Below, piece after piece: positions 1 through 11,869 of a stretch of 64,000 nucleotides of DNA. A program made the translations under genes and the position numbers. The notes below the pieces were generated by a model. The model saw only the letters and a program-made list of their open reading frames with translations. It was not told the origin of the DNA and made no database searches. The DNA lies in assembly GCA_015501055.1 (NCBI GenBank), contig JADNYV010000095.1, positions 62,001-126,000 on the forward strand, in the 5' to 3' direction. Positions within the stretch are counted from its first letter, which is position 1; each line of letters begins with the position of its first letter. The stretch comes from Mucidula mucida. Its lineage: Eukaryota > Basidiomycota > Agaricomycetes > Agaricales > Physalacriaceae.

Positions 1-739
1 TAGTCTTGCCTTCATCAGCGACGCCGGATCCTTAAACTCCAAGGTCTTGTACTCAATGTGGATAGTATCATGGACCCAGAGGCGAGAGCAGCATAATGCG
101 GTCCTACGCCAGAATGTGCAGACGTAAGACACGTTCCATGGGGCCTCGGAAGCACGGTAGAGCCCGCGTTTATATACAGTTGAATATGGTAGCGCGAAGG
201 TGAAGATTTCTGTCCACACTTCAGCTGGAATACGACTCGCACTGGAGGACGATAGGAGCCCGTTGTGGTGGGCCATTTACGCGTATCACGGAATGAACAA
301 CACGTCTTAAGCAACGTCTTGACGGTCTGAGGTCGTGGCGAGCGAGGAAGTGTTGAAGGCCTCCCGAAACAAACATGTGTAATCATTTCCTGCCGGAGCC
401 AATAATCGCTCGAAGTTGAAGTTGACGAGATTATGCCAACCGGGTGTCAACATTCAAGGACTAGTAGTTTCAAGTGTCCGGTATACTCAAATAAGATTAT
501 CTGCATTGTTCGAAGAAGGATCACGAGCGGTGCATTCATCGTCCAGATATCATATTTACTTATAAGCCCATTGCCGGCCCCAAAGGCCTCTAAACAACAA
601 AACATGTTCTTCGAAGTGAAAGTCGCATTACCTTCGCGAAACAGGTCAAGTACTGCATGAGAGTGTACGATACAGAGAAACCTTTCCTTGACGCGTCAGT
701 TTGTCCTGCTAGAGATGGCGATTAGGACATTATCAGAAA
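1..739. other. No supportable gene
   Basis: Open frames occur on both strands, but none shows a family motif, a signal peptide or a credible exon chain. The window may begin inside a decayed locus. I see nothing else in it. Confidence 0.4.
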
Positions 740-1442
740 CGGAAGGTCTCAAGCTCCAGTCAATTCAAGAAGGTTTCCTACTAGTACTCCAAGCCGCAGT
801 GACCATGAAACATAGTGTATCCAGCAACTTTGTGTTCTAAGTACGGTTCAGCACAATAAGTGAGTATGTGACGATTCACTAGGAAGTCCAAGCAAGAAAG
901 AGCCTAGATGACGAAGGAAATGGCATCCCAGCGGCGTCTGGATAGGCCGCCAAGCTTCGCTCTCAAAGGTATACCCTTGCAGTTATATCCAACCAGAAGA
1001 GATTTTGCCTCTACTATGAATTTCATCACTATAAAACACTAGAGACGAAATCAGAAAGATATGTGCACCAGCGACCAACCATTTCAAAAGCTCGGAAAGT
1101 AAACAGTCCACCGTCCATCTTCTAAAAGAGTGATGGCTGACACTGTCTGTAGACACAAAAGCGAAAGGGTTGAGGACAGGAGGATCTGAGCCCTATACAA
1201 GTGTCTGGCAGCAGAGGACTCACACTACCCTGGCTTCGCCGCCAGAAAGAGGAGCGTGGTCCGGTGGTCTCCTTTAACGCCATAATCATTAGGGTGCTGG
1301 AGTGGGATACTGTTCAAAGAGGCCTCGAAATACGTACGCCACGGGGGAGGAGATTGCTGGCTAGCCAGAAAGCGCATATAAAGAGGAGCGGTCGAGTCAG
1401 TCCAAAAGCAGAAATGCCATTGGACGGGAGCTCCCGGGACTT
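740..1442 (+). repeat. Dispersed repeat A, copy 1
   Basis: Positions 889-1442 recur at high identity as the reverse complement at 15074-15628. Positions 740-1015 recur in direct orientation, more diverged, at 18839-19125. No terminal repeats, poly-A tail or coding domain identify the element. It could be a fragment of a larger transposon or a segmental-duplication block. The inverted pair encloses about 13.6 kb containing all the decayed genes of the left arm. Confidence 0.75.
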
Positions 1443-1449
1443 GTTGTGG

Positions 1450-3160
1450 CGCACTTTTTGACCTCCTCGCTTTATTACGATGATATTATTTACTATCCAT
1501 TAGTATGTCGGAATTCTTGATAACGTCTCGCTTCTTGGGCAGCAAGAAATCGTTGTTCTGAGTGGCGATGTTCCCGTAACGTTTCACTGGGTCGAGAAGG
1601 GTTCTAGCGTATAACGCTACAGAGAGACGAAACATAGACACGATATAATACAAGTAGTGTATGGCAATGCCTACCAATCAATATGCGTAAATGTCCGGAA
1701 AAGAGCTAGTAGTAGACCGATGCAAGAGAACACGCCCAAGCTGTATGCAAGCCCAAATCGTGTCCACTCGCCAACCAATTGCAAGCACATGATATCAGAT
1801 CCTCAAGCAACACAAGAAAACGCCTGCATCCTACCGGCAGGGGATATTGTCATCCAGCCGTTTAATGAATCCTCGGCCAGAGCACACCGGTAGTGCTCAT
1901 GGCTCCCATACCACGTCGTACATCCGTCCCAGTTCCTGTCGTGATGTAGTGAAATCGTGCGAGTAAGAAAGTGCAGCGAATAGCGAATGCGCTGCGTTTT
2001 GATATAGATTAGAGCGCAGTGGTTTTGATAGGATTCAGAGAGAAGGATACAGTATTAGAGTTCCGTCCTGGAAAAGGCAAGGGAGAGAACACTGCTAGTG
2101 CACGTTTCAATCGTGGACACGTCGTGATAATATCCATGCAACGCGAACGGAGTTGTAGGCGCAAAGTGCAAGCCGCGATGAAGGAGGAGAGTAAGAGGAT
2201 TGATGTTGATGATGGTGGCGATGAAGACGACGCGAACAGCTCAGACTGAACGGGAGGCAATGACGACGACAAGAAAGTCGAGGTCGGATCGCGGTGTTCA
2301 GTCCGGCGTCGGTGCTTTGACACCATAATGCTCGTGTGCGCTTGCGCTGACTAATTCCTCCTCGATCCCGTCGTACCTCAACACGACCAATGTCTTCCTG
2401 CATGTTATTGCCCTCGGATACATGTTCTCGACAGAGACCCCCGACGTCTCGACGTCGTGATTAAACGCCAGACTCTTAAGACGCTTCAAGACGCGGGCGG
2501 GACCTTGGGCGCGCGTGACAGACCAGTGATACAGCAAAGGCTTAAACATGCTCAAATATTGCTCAAATCAAGAAGGAGGGTCAACTTCATTCCATGCGTG
2601 CATACAGTCTCTTTGGAACCCTACATACATGTAAGTATACCCTTTCCTTGTATGTACTCTCATTCTTGCCTGATTTGACGCCCCCTTCGCATTTTCACGC
2701 ACGGGCGGCCACTGTATCAGCGGCGATCGCCAGCTCACCAGGAAAAAAGATGTCGACCTCGTACATTAGTGAACAGTAGCCGGCAACAGCATCATCGGTC
2801 AGACTGGGGTCAACGAGCTTCAACGTCACGGACTCACCAATTCTGCGATGTCCTTGCGTCACCGGAGAGCGCACTGCCAGATTCTTGGTAGGCTTGCTGC
2901 TGTTCGGAAGTAATACGAACGTACAATTGACATGGAGATGTTCGATACAAATGAGGAATACATGAGAACTAGTTACTACATAAATGACAGTACGACATAA
3001 AAAAAACCGCCTGTAGATGTTACGTAGATGGCATAAATTACAATAAATAGAGTGGGACATGGGAAGTAGGCATACAATGCAGGTGCTGAGGAAAACATAA
3101 GTTGATTCGCTACGAGAGCAATGATTGGGGTATCAATATGCGGGGTATTCATGATGGATA
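1450..3160. other. No supportable gene
   Basis: Short frames on both strands only. A minus-strand frame near 2700-2870 has a somewhat coding-like composition but no recognisable domain, start or splice partner. The last 100 bases probably hold the 3' UTR of the minus-strand gene that ends at 3167. Confidence 0.35.
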
Positions 3161-3166
3161 AATGTC

Positions 3167-4631
3167 CTAGTCCTCAATCATATCGAAATTGAAGAAATCG
3201 TCGAACACCTTTTCCTCTTCCTCGTCCAAAGATTCAGGAACAAACTTGTCGGAGGCAAGTTCAGTCCTCGCGTACTCATCTGCTGATACACCCCGCAGCC
3301 AGCGGCAACCGGGAATAGTCAAGACCTTCTCCTTCTTCTTCGGGAGAGGCGCGTCAATTTCTTTGTCGTTGACCGGCTTCGGAGCAGTTGGAGCAGAACG
3401 AATAGCCGTCGTCGCTGGGGCATTGTGAACGGCGACTGGAGCAGGAGGAGAAGGAACGACGACTTTCTTGTCTCTGATGGACTCTGAGTCTGAGGTGGTT
3501 GCAGCACAGTTCGGGTATGGGTTCACAGTCGGGATATGCGAACGACGAACGTTGAAGGGAACGGCAGGTTTCGCAGTGGGCATCGCTGGCGGGGGGTGAT
3601 ACATGCCAGAAGTAGAGGGTGCTGCTTGAGCGGGAGCTGTTCTGGAGCAGCGTTAAAACAAGATTAATGAAAGGAAAAGGAGTTCTTACTGAACTGTCGT
3701 CGTATGAACAGGGTAGTGTGCGTGCGGGTAATGGCGCGCGGAAGGATTCGTGGGGGGCATTAATGCAGGGTATTGATAGGTGGGAGCCGCTTGGCCGTGA
3801 GTCATCCTGGATGAGAATTAGAACAAGATTTATAATAGGAAGACGAGTTCTTACAGGGCTGTCGTGAGAGGGTATTGGGGAGTCCGAGCGGTAGGATTTG
3901 TGGGAGGCATTAATGGAGGGTATTGATAAGAGGGAGCCGCTTGACCGTGAGTTGTCCTGGAAGTGGTGTTAGAACAAGGTTAATAAGAGGTAGACGAGTT
4001 CTTACTGGGCTGTCGTAGTAGGGGCATTCGATGTACGAGGGTATGGGGGAGCGGTAGAGTTCGCGGTGGGCATTGACGGGGGGTGTTGATACAACGAAAC
4101 AGAGGGAGCCGCTTGACCTTGAGGAGCTCTGAAGAATCGTTGGAAACAAATCAATGTCAAGAAAGGAAGCTCTTACCGTGCTGCTGTAGCAGGGATATTT
4201 GATGGATGGGGGAGTTGAGGAGTGGGTAGGTTCGCGCCAGGCATGAACGAAGAGTACGAATAGAGCGGAGCAGAAGACGGCGCTTGGCCTTGAGTAGGTC
4301 TGTAGCACAGTGAGCAGTGCATAAAGAAGGGAACAAGAAACTCTTACCGAGCGGCTGGCATAGCGTACGGTGCGTATCTCAGATTCGCGGGGGGATTTTG
4401 TTGAGGCGGCATGGCCATTTGTTGTTTACAGTACGCCATGGCGTTCGGGCCCAGCACGGGAGGGTTTGGGTTATCGTCGGACATCAACCTAGCGATGTCG
4501 ATTGTCCCATCGGGTAGAATGACGTTGAAGGAGCCCGTCGCCGAGGGCTGAAGGTGAGGAGCGGGCACCGATGCGTTTACTTTGAACGTGGCTTGCTTGC
4601 CAAATTTCTTGGTGCTCTTATCCTTGGCCAT
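3167..4631 (-). CDS. Pro/Ala/Gln/Tyr-rich protein built from tandemly duplicated exons
   Basis: Function unknown. My model is complement(join(3167..3641, 3690..3806, 3855..3956, 4006..4128, 4177..4299, 4348..4631)), which encodes 407 residues in one frame. Exon 1 gives a basic N-terminus (MAKDKSTKKFGK) and a compact region ending near residue 95. The four middle exons (123, 123, 102 and 117 nt), plus the start of the last exon, are diverged copies of one module. It reads roughly (T/P)xGQAAPS-aromatic-PP-x-MP-x-x-N. All four have lengths divisible by three and are bounded by phase-2 introns of 48-49 nt, so copies can be gained or lost without breaking the frame. The last exon adds a Pro-rich stretch, a KKKEK cluster, a Trp-containing region and an acidic, Phe-rich tail (EEEEKVFDDFFNFD). 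No signal peptide or membrane segment is seen. The acidic tail after a disordered linker could bind a partner, but that is a guess. Confidence 0.72.
3690..4299 (-). repeat. Tandem exon-intron repeat, four units of about 150-170 bp
   Basis: Each unit holds one exon and one short intron that starts GTAAGA in nearly every case. The units align to one another in both exon and intron, so the duplication was of genomic segments and not of retro-copied exons. A fifth, partial exon copy opens the last exon at 3570-3641. Confidence 0.75.
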
Positions 4632-5325
4632 TATTAAAATGATTGAGAGTGTAGAAGAGGTAGTCTAGATGAAGAGAGGACGTCGAACGGCGAAACACTG
4701 AATCCCGTCGATGGTGGTCGTGATGGTCGTGAGAAAAGGCTTTGTAGTGTCACATGCTGCGCTTGTAACAGGGAATAGACAAGGTCACGAGATGGCGTTG
4801 TGGATGAATGTGGCGGTGTTCACAATGCACATCGTGCCGGTTTCTTGGCCCTGTTAAGAGCGAAGGTAAAAACAATGTCGAGCTCTCGTTGATGCTATAT
4901 TTCAGCGTGGCGGGAAACGTAAAACGCGGAAACTCAACCAAGCTTCATAAAATCTGTATGTCACAGAAATGATAAAAGATAGGTAGACATACCTGTACGG
5001 ATGCTAGTGTTTGCCCAATCTGTTGCGCCACACTTCCCAAAGTTGGCCGCTTACACAATTGACCGACAAGATGTCTAGAGATTATCGTCGTCAGTTCAGA
5101 GCCTCGCCAACTGAATTACACGAGCACGAAACTCATACTATCAATATAAAATGATCAGAATCAATCAACCTGACACCAAGGAGACACACGACGCGTACTT
5201 GAGTTATGTTCGCGTTTATTTGTTTAAGGCAGGCCTACCTTCAAAACGGAATGCGCCAAAGATTGCGGGGCTGAAGGTCATGTCTCCAGACGGTGTTTTC
5301 CTGACTTCTTTGAGTTAGTTTGTAA
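4632..5325. other. Intergenic, upstream of the tandem-exon gene
   Basis: About 700 bases with no supported gene. The part next to 4631 should contain the promoter and 5' UTR of the minus-strand gene. I could not identify a TATA box or another motif with confidence. Confidence 0.35.
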
Positions 5326-5909
5326 TCACTGACTTGCCCAAGCGCCTTTACATTTGTAGGCATTACAAGATTGTGCTTGTCCACCACTGTATTTGTCCAG
5401 GACTATCCAAAACCAGGGCAGCAATTCGACCACATCGGCTCCTTCCGTTGTCGGGAAATAAACGCAGGCTGGCGCTCTGTAGAGCGCATCAAGCGCCTTA
5501 TACCTGTGCACGCAAGTATGGGCTGCTACGCGTTACGAGTGCTGGGGAGAACATCGTGGTCGAGGAAGAGAGACCAATGGTCTCAACGCGTTGCATGTGA
5601 CTTGAAACCCGTGCAAACCTTCTCACCGTCTCGTTCTAGTCGGCTCTGGCCACGCAGATGGTCGTAAGTATATGGCGTTACGTACCGAAAGAAGAACATT
5701 AGCCGCCGTCCGGTAGTGATCGCGATGGCGCGTGCCGGTTCATCACTAACCACCATCTTGCCACCGGCGTCGATATCGACCGGCCCTCTTCTTCCAATTG
5801 CACTTGCCTTATTGGACGGACTTCCGGCGTGAATGTGTGTTTTCGCTCTCTTTGGTGCAGGTTTTATTCGTTGACGCGGCTGCTCGTCGCGACAGATCTT
5901 TTCACTCAT
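5326..5909 (-). CDS. Orphan two-exon gene candidate
   Basis: Not recognised. Exon 1 starts at 5909 with a basic N-terminus (MSEKICRDEQPRQRIK) and runs to a GTACGT donor near 5687. The frame resumes after a CACAG acceptor near 5503 and reads a Tyr/Trp-rich segment (VVELLPWFWIVLDKY) to the stop at 5326. The intron would be about 185 nt, long for this genome, and exon 1 ends in a short hydrophobic FFF stretch. The frame is continuous across this one intron, but nothing else supports a function. It may be a relic. It sits head to head with the kinesin pseudogene. Confidence 0.3.
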
Positions 5910-5929
5910 AATGGCACGCTTTAAACGTT

Positions 5930-8060
5930 ATTGAACAACACCGACGGTGCTGTTCCCATCAACCTACACTACATGTCATGTGCTTCCCTGGTGCTTCCTC
6001 TTGTTGATCATGTCTACCCTCGGCCAATATTCCGAGCCGCGTGTCTTCCCATAGCAATGGCAGCCTCACCACCCATCTCTGCACCTTTCGCGGTCTCCTC
6101 GATGAATGGTCCGACGCGCAACCTCCCATGAAATGGTTCATCAGTTCTGTGGGCCAGGGGCAAGCAGAGAAGAATATCGTACTCGCGTTCAGGACGCGTT
6201 CACCACTTGACGGCGAGGCAGACTGAACCGGGTCTTTTTGGTGGTTCATGTTCCCGGCAAGAAGGTTCGTTACGCGCTGATTGCTGTTCTTCTCGATTTG
6301 ATATGCACCGCACGGCTAGACTCTTACTCATAAGGAATATCGTGCAGAGCTCACTTTTGGGCCGGACATCGTTGAAGAGGTCTACCAAAAAATGCGTCGT
6401 TGCCAATAAGGTGTGCTCAGCTTACTACCTCTGAAAGTTATCTGATGAATGTCTGTAGCTACTCCCCTTGGTCCTATCAGGTGGCGTTGGATGCATTCTC
6501 GCATACGTTCAGAAAACTCTCACTATGGAAGTAATTGAGGCCTGCATCGCTTGTGATCTTTTTGACGCCGCTCGTGTTGTTGGCCAAAGGCTCGCACCAG
6601 ATGTAGGGGGCGTCACATTCCTTGAGCTGCTTGGTAAACATACCACCAACCTGGTCGACCAAGGCGAGGTAGCCATTCACGAGAATAAGGTTGGTAACGT
6701 CCGACCGAGACTCACCTACACACCAGTGCACACCTCAGAGGACTTGCAAACACTAATAACGTCGGCATCTTCTCATCGGCGTCGCTACGGATAGAGATGC
6801 CACCAGCAGTCGTAGTCATGCTATGCTGACTGTTCGTGTCAAGAACAAGACTCTTCCATACACCAAAGAGGGCCAGTTGGTTCTTGTAGAGTAAGTGTCG
6901 GCACTTCTCACAGGTTCTAATACTAATCTCAAGGTAGTCTCGCAGGCAGTGAGCGTTATGAACACTCCAAAGGGCCCGATAAAGAAGGGCATGAATGAGT
7001 CGAGGGAGAATAACGAGAGTTCGATGAATCTGAAGCAGTGTGTCTGAGCTAACGCCAAGATGGCGGCGGAAGACGGTTTTGTGCACATTCCGTGGCGCTC
7101 TAACAAGTTGACTATATCACTTAAGGTATCGTCCGCTTTCCAATGTAAATGTTAAGTGTTCCTTCTACAGCCTCTGTTTGACATCGAGGCCAGATAACCT
7201 TCAGCTGCAGTCATTATCGCGCATGCATCGCCGCATATCCAAGATAGTGTTCACAGCACTAACACACTGTCGTATGCCGTAGTTTCCCGACTATACCACC
7301 GAAGCCGCGCGGACCAGCACCGTACGACGTGAAGGATCCGATAACGTGGGATACCGACCGCGCCAGAGAGTGGCTGCGAAGCGAATTCGGGAAACTCGTC
7401 AAGAAAAGGATGGTTGCAGAGAAGAAGGTCAAGGCGGAGCCGCAGACACTAGGGAGATTGAAGTCGGCGACCTAGGACTGGATCTAGAGAAGGTTTGCCC
7501 TGATGGGTATACGACGAAGAACCTCGGCGCGCTGTACACGACGCAATCCGTTGAGCGCGACATCGCTGCGCGTACCTCAGGCAAGCTTGAGCATGTATAG
7601 CAGAGGTGATTGGTCACCTGCTTTATCTGGTTATGACTGCAAAGACCCGGTTGAGGAATGCGGTAATGAAGAGTCGGAAGCCTCTTGTGGTGGAGACCTA
7701 TGGTGCGGTATATTACGACTCTCTGATTCCTGTTGTGCTCAGTCGTGATTAGGCGACGCCCCGAGTGTAGACCTTGCTGAAGAGGACCCAGACCTGAACG
7801 CGGACAGTCAAGTCTATCAAGAGGCGTAGGTACATTTCACGGGTACGTGGGATAGCGAGAGAGATGATGTGACGAGGAGGGCTAGGGAGGCCGGTGATAT
7901 GTCGAGGGCGCCTTATGATAAGTTTGTGAGGGAGAAGGTAGAGGCGTGGAAGGCGATTACAGCTCAGAGGTTGCTCGAAACTCCTGGCGCCTAGGTATGT
8001 TCGCCGTATTCTCGATGATAGCTTACTGATGGTTTTTATGCAGAACACTTATTGTACCAT
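5930..8060 (+). pseudogene. Kinesin-like motor protein, decayed
   Basis: Pieces of a kinesin motor domain occur in order in changing frames. A segment with AFRTRSPLDGEAD at about 6180-6224 resembles the N-terminal kinesin beta strand. FGPDIVEEVYQK lies near 6360. SGGVGCILAY is followed by KTLTME at about 6478-6525. SSRSHAMLTVRVKNK (switch I) lies near 6805-6850. AGSERYEHSK (switch II) follows after a probable intron near 6940, and PWRSNKLT lies near 7085-7110. The tail continues with a segment reading PPKPRGPAPYDVKDP near 7300. Intact kinesins have GQTGSGKT between the conserved Ala-Tyr and the following Thr-Met. Here only about VQKT remains, so the nucleotide-binding loop is lost. In-frame stops and frame changes elsewhere agree with decay. 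Kinesins move along microtubules using ATP, and this copy cannot be expected to. Confidence 0.75.
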
Positions 8061-8591
8061 CATTTTGGGAAGATCTCACGTTCAGCCCTTCGGCCTCCGG
8101 TCCGAAATAAATGCACTCTTTTGATCATGACCACCATGATAAAAACTTCAACAACACAGAAACAATACACTCTTGACAGCTGGCACGCATTATGCCTCGA
8201 AGTAGAAAGACCTCTCGTCGGCTACAAGGTGATTTCTATCTCTGAATCGAAGGCAAGTAGTACCAGCTTGGCACTTCCACGCTTTCTACAGCTTGATGAT
8301 AAAGGTCTCTAATCTGGGAGGTAAACACAATTTCGCGGCGTCTCTTCCATCCAGTACCTTGCGCGTGTTCGTGCGTGTACTCGCAAGATAACAGAATCAG
8401 GCAACATGCAGGAACAAGAACTCAACTTACTAACCAACTCTCTCAGCTCGTCCAGCCACAGCGTTTCGTGTGACAAGGGCTCACGATGGGCCATAAGACG
8501 AGCGACTAGAGGCCAGGATCCTGAAAACTCGGCTCAGTGCTTTGCAGAGTCTCTGGCACCTTTTTCTGAGGACCTATACTCGCCCAAGAGA
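8061..8591. other. Intergenic, upstream of the copper radical oxidase
   Basis: No gene supported. This segment lies between the kinesin tail and the oxidase start and probably holds the oxidase promoter. A sequence ATACTCGCCC lies just upstream of the ATG at 8592, but no motif can be assigned. Confidence 0.35.
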
Positions 8592-11062
8592 ATGTATCAG
8601 TCCCCTCTTCTACTCGTCATTTCTCTATACGCGTCCCTCGTCATCGGCAGGACCGCAACGGAGCATCGATGCGCTGTTGTTCCCGGCCAATGGTCTCTTG
8701 TGCAAAACGGGTACGCGTTTTCCAAGCCGCGGCCGACTCTTCAGCTCATATACTTCGAAGGACTACCGGCGTAAGCGGCTTGCAAGTTGCCGTCACATCT
8801 GAGAAAACGGTAATCGTCCTTGACAAGGTGTATGTCACGGCTGCTGCTTTGAGTTACCCTGTCGACTGACGTCGGATCTAAAGCGAGCACAGTCCTCTCA
8901 CTGTCGATGGTCACATCGCATGGGTCTCGGAAGTGAATCTCGACACGAAGGAAGTCCGTGCTTTGAACCCTGCCAGTAACACTTGGTGTGCGACGGGCAG
9001 CTTTTTGAGCAATGGCACTTTGGTTAGCTCCGGTGGCAATCCTGTTGTAATTACCGGTATGATGTTACCTGTGTGTTCGGGACAGTCTACTTACTCTTGT
9101 ATTTGAAAGGTTCGGACGGCCTGCAGGCCCTCCGCTTGTTCACGCCGTGCAACGACGGAACGTGCGATATCTTTGAAAACCAGGATGTCATTAGGCTTAC
9201 TTCTAAGAGATGGTACCCTGCGTCGGTCTGTATAAGAGGGTCTGCCTCTCAGTTAGGTTAATGATGCCCGTTTACAGGTCCGAATTGAAGACGGCTCGGT
9301 TCTCATTTTTGGGTCAGTTGATATTCGAAGATTATTCAATCTCATCATGCATAGCGTATACTAGGGGATCAATAATAGGCGGGTATGTCTATGAGCTACG
9401 CCCACTTTCATTCTGTTGACTGCTTTCCAATGGCAGATTCGTTAACTCTGAGACGATCAGCAATCCGACATACGAGTTCTTCCCTTCCAAAAATATCAAC
9501 GGTATTGTTTGGCTTCTGTCTATCCTTTGGACCATCTCTGAGAACTTGTTTAACAAGGCTTCAACGGCGTGCAAATCCCAAGCCAGTTTCTTCACGACTC
9601 GCTGAACGCAAATCATTTTCCAATCATGGTGTATCTTCCCGATGGCACCATCTTCGTCGCCGCGAACCAGAACGCCATGATCTTCAATTGGAAGACCAAC
9701 ACCGAAACCCGACTTCCCAACATTCCGAACGGTGTACGTATCACGTACGTTCTGGTCACTTAACGCTGCTTGGCCTCATGTTAAATGTACATGTTAGGTC
9801 TCCGTTCTCCGCTGGAGCCACACTCCTCCCTCTCACACCGGAAAACGGCTACACTCCGGAAATTCTCGTTTGCGGCGGTTCTCAACTTTCCGACAGTGAC
9901 GGTGGCAGTGTTATTGACTCTCAATCCCCAACTTCAGATCAGTGCTCTCGACTCGTTCTGGACGCTGCCGGAATAGCGGAAGGATGGAAAGTAGAAACTA
10001 TGCCTCAAGCGCGTACCATGCTAGAGCTTATTCTCCTCCCGATGGTCGTGTCGTTATAGTCAATGGTGCGCAGACCGGTGTTGCTGGATATGGTTTCGTA
10101 AGGCTTTCTCGACGAAGTGTGTTAATATTTTGTTCATAATGATCTAGGGCAGAAACCAGATTGGATCAAGCGATGCAGACCATCCAGCATTGACGCCAGT
10201 CGTGTACGATCCGGCGGCCCCTCTGGGACAGAGGTTTTCGAGTGATGGAATTCCGACGTCTGAAATTCCGAGGATGTACCATTCGACGGCTAGTTTGATT
10301 CCGGATGGAGGCATCTTGTTGGGTGGGTCTCAAAGTTTTCTTTCCACTCAATCTCATAAGAGTAGCTGGCTCTAATCCCAACGCTGATGTCTCGACGGTG
10401 CGCTTCCAGACTGAATATCGGTAAGTGAACTGGAAAAGCTGTAACGGAACTGGCGCAGTAATAGCTTCGTCAGGATGGAGTTCCTCAGTCCGCCGTACAT
10501 GTCGCTTCCTCGTCCGTGTTATGCAGGATTACCTGAGACGGTCGACTTTGGCCACGTTTTCGAGTTGTCCGTATCATTGCCTTCTACAGCATCCAATGTC
10601 TCTGGTACGCTATTGTTCAACCAACAGGCATCGTCGAAGATTTGACATATTCCAGTTTCTCTCATGGACCTTGGCTTCGCCACACACGGTATTCACATGG
10701 ATCAACGAATGCTCACGCTTGTCTCGTCTCTTTCAAGCGACAAAAAGCTGCTCACCGTTACGGGCCCTCCCACTCCAGCGTTATTCCCGCCGGGTCCTGC
10801 ATACCTCTTTGTAGTCACCGATGATGGTGTTCCGAGTTCTGGACACAAGACGCTTGTTGGTACAGGTGCAGCGCCTCCGAGTGACGCAAACGCCACTGCA
10901 AAGTAAGTCGGTCTATTTCAATTGGTGTACAAGAGCTGAGCGCCGACCTCGTGCAGTATGATGAAAGTATCTGCTCAGTCGGGTGTTGACTGGCCGTCTC
11001 CTCCGACGCAGGGCGAGGGCGGTGATGTGGCGACTGCTATGATTCCAGTGGAAAGTACCTAA
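8592..11062 (+). pseudogene. Copper radical oxidase (glyoxal oxidase type), 13 exons, one frameshift
   Basis: This is a secreted enzyme family that oxidises aldehydes or alcohols and passes electrons to O2, giving H2O2 for lignin-degrading peroxidases (AA5_1). My exons are 8592-8710, 8761-8827, 8888-9056, 9110-9225, 9278-9312, 9437-9501, 9558-9744, 9798-10097, 10148-10322, 10366-10420, 10465-10604, 10656-10902 and 10957-11062, about 594 codons. A signal peptide starts MYQSPLLLVISLYASL. By comparison with the family, the Cys of WCATGS and the Tyr of RWYP should form the Cys-Tyr cofactor. MYHS should give the second Tyr and a His, and GFATHGIH the other His. All five positions are present. In exon 8, around 10033-10045 (a CCC run), one base is missing. 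The frame leaves after LELILLP and resumes at DGRVVIVNGAQTG, and all later introns fit only if that base is restored. It is therefore a very young pseudogene or an assembly error. Confidence 0.82.
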
Positions 11063-11104
11063 GAAATACTGGCTCTTCTTTCCAAAATACTTCTTGACAA
11101 CGTC

Positions 11105-11860
11105 GAATGCAGCCACCGAAGCCGCGCGTACCAGCGCCTACGCGCCAGAGAGTGACTGCGGAGTGAAATCGGGAAACACGTTAAGAAAAGGAAGATTACA
11201 GAGAATAAGGTCAAGGCGAAATACGCTAAAATGGCTGGCAAAGCCGTAAACACTCGGGAGATTCAAGTTGACGGCCTAGGACTGGATTTGCAGAAAGTGA
11301 TGGCTATACAGCGAAGAACCTCGGCGCGCTGTACACGACGCAGTTCGTTGAGCGCTACATCACTGCGCGCACCTCAGACAAGCTTGAGCATGTAAAGCAG
11401 ATGTCGGTGGAGGTGATGTGACAGTGTTTTATCTGGTCATTACCACAAAGACTCGGTCGAGGAATGCGGTAATGAAGAGTCGGAAGCCTCTTGCATATTA
11501 CGATTTCTGGTTCCTTGTTTGTGCTTAGTCGTGATTAAGCGCCGCCCCGAGGACCCGAACCTGAACGCGGACAGTCAAGTCTATCAATAGAACATTTTTT
11601 GGGTACGTGGGATATCGAGAGAGATGCTGATATGAGGAAGGCTAGAGAAGCAGGCGATATATCGAGGGCGCCTTTTGATAAGTTTGTGAGGGAGAAGGAG
11701 AAGGCGGGGAGGGCGATTAAACCCAGAGGTTGCTAGAAATTGCTTATGTCTAGGTATGTCCGACGTGTTTCTCGATGATGAGTAGATGACTGACGGTCGT
11801 ACAAAGAACAATTATCGTGACATAAATTTGGGAACATCTCACGTTCACCGCAAACACTGA
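11105..11860 (+). pseudogene. Kinesin tail fragment, copy 2
   Basis: Direct repeat of the kinesin tail at about 7290-8050, with point changes and small deletions. It contains the recognisable segments for LGALYTTQ near 11320 and REKEKAGRAI near 11690. No motor domain precedes it, because the copper radical oxidase lies in between. It begins 43 bases after the oxidase stop codon. Non-functional remnant. Confidence 0.7.
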
Positions 11861-11869
11861 ATACAGTTG

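Noticed and set aside
10323..10370. Apparent splice lesion in the copper radical oxidase (no AG before GGCTCTAAT)
   Set aside because: Using the donor G|GTGGGT at 10322/10323 and the acceptor TAG at 10365 keeps the frame, so the intron is normal and only the exon 8 frameshift remains.
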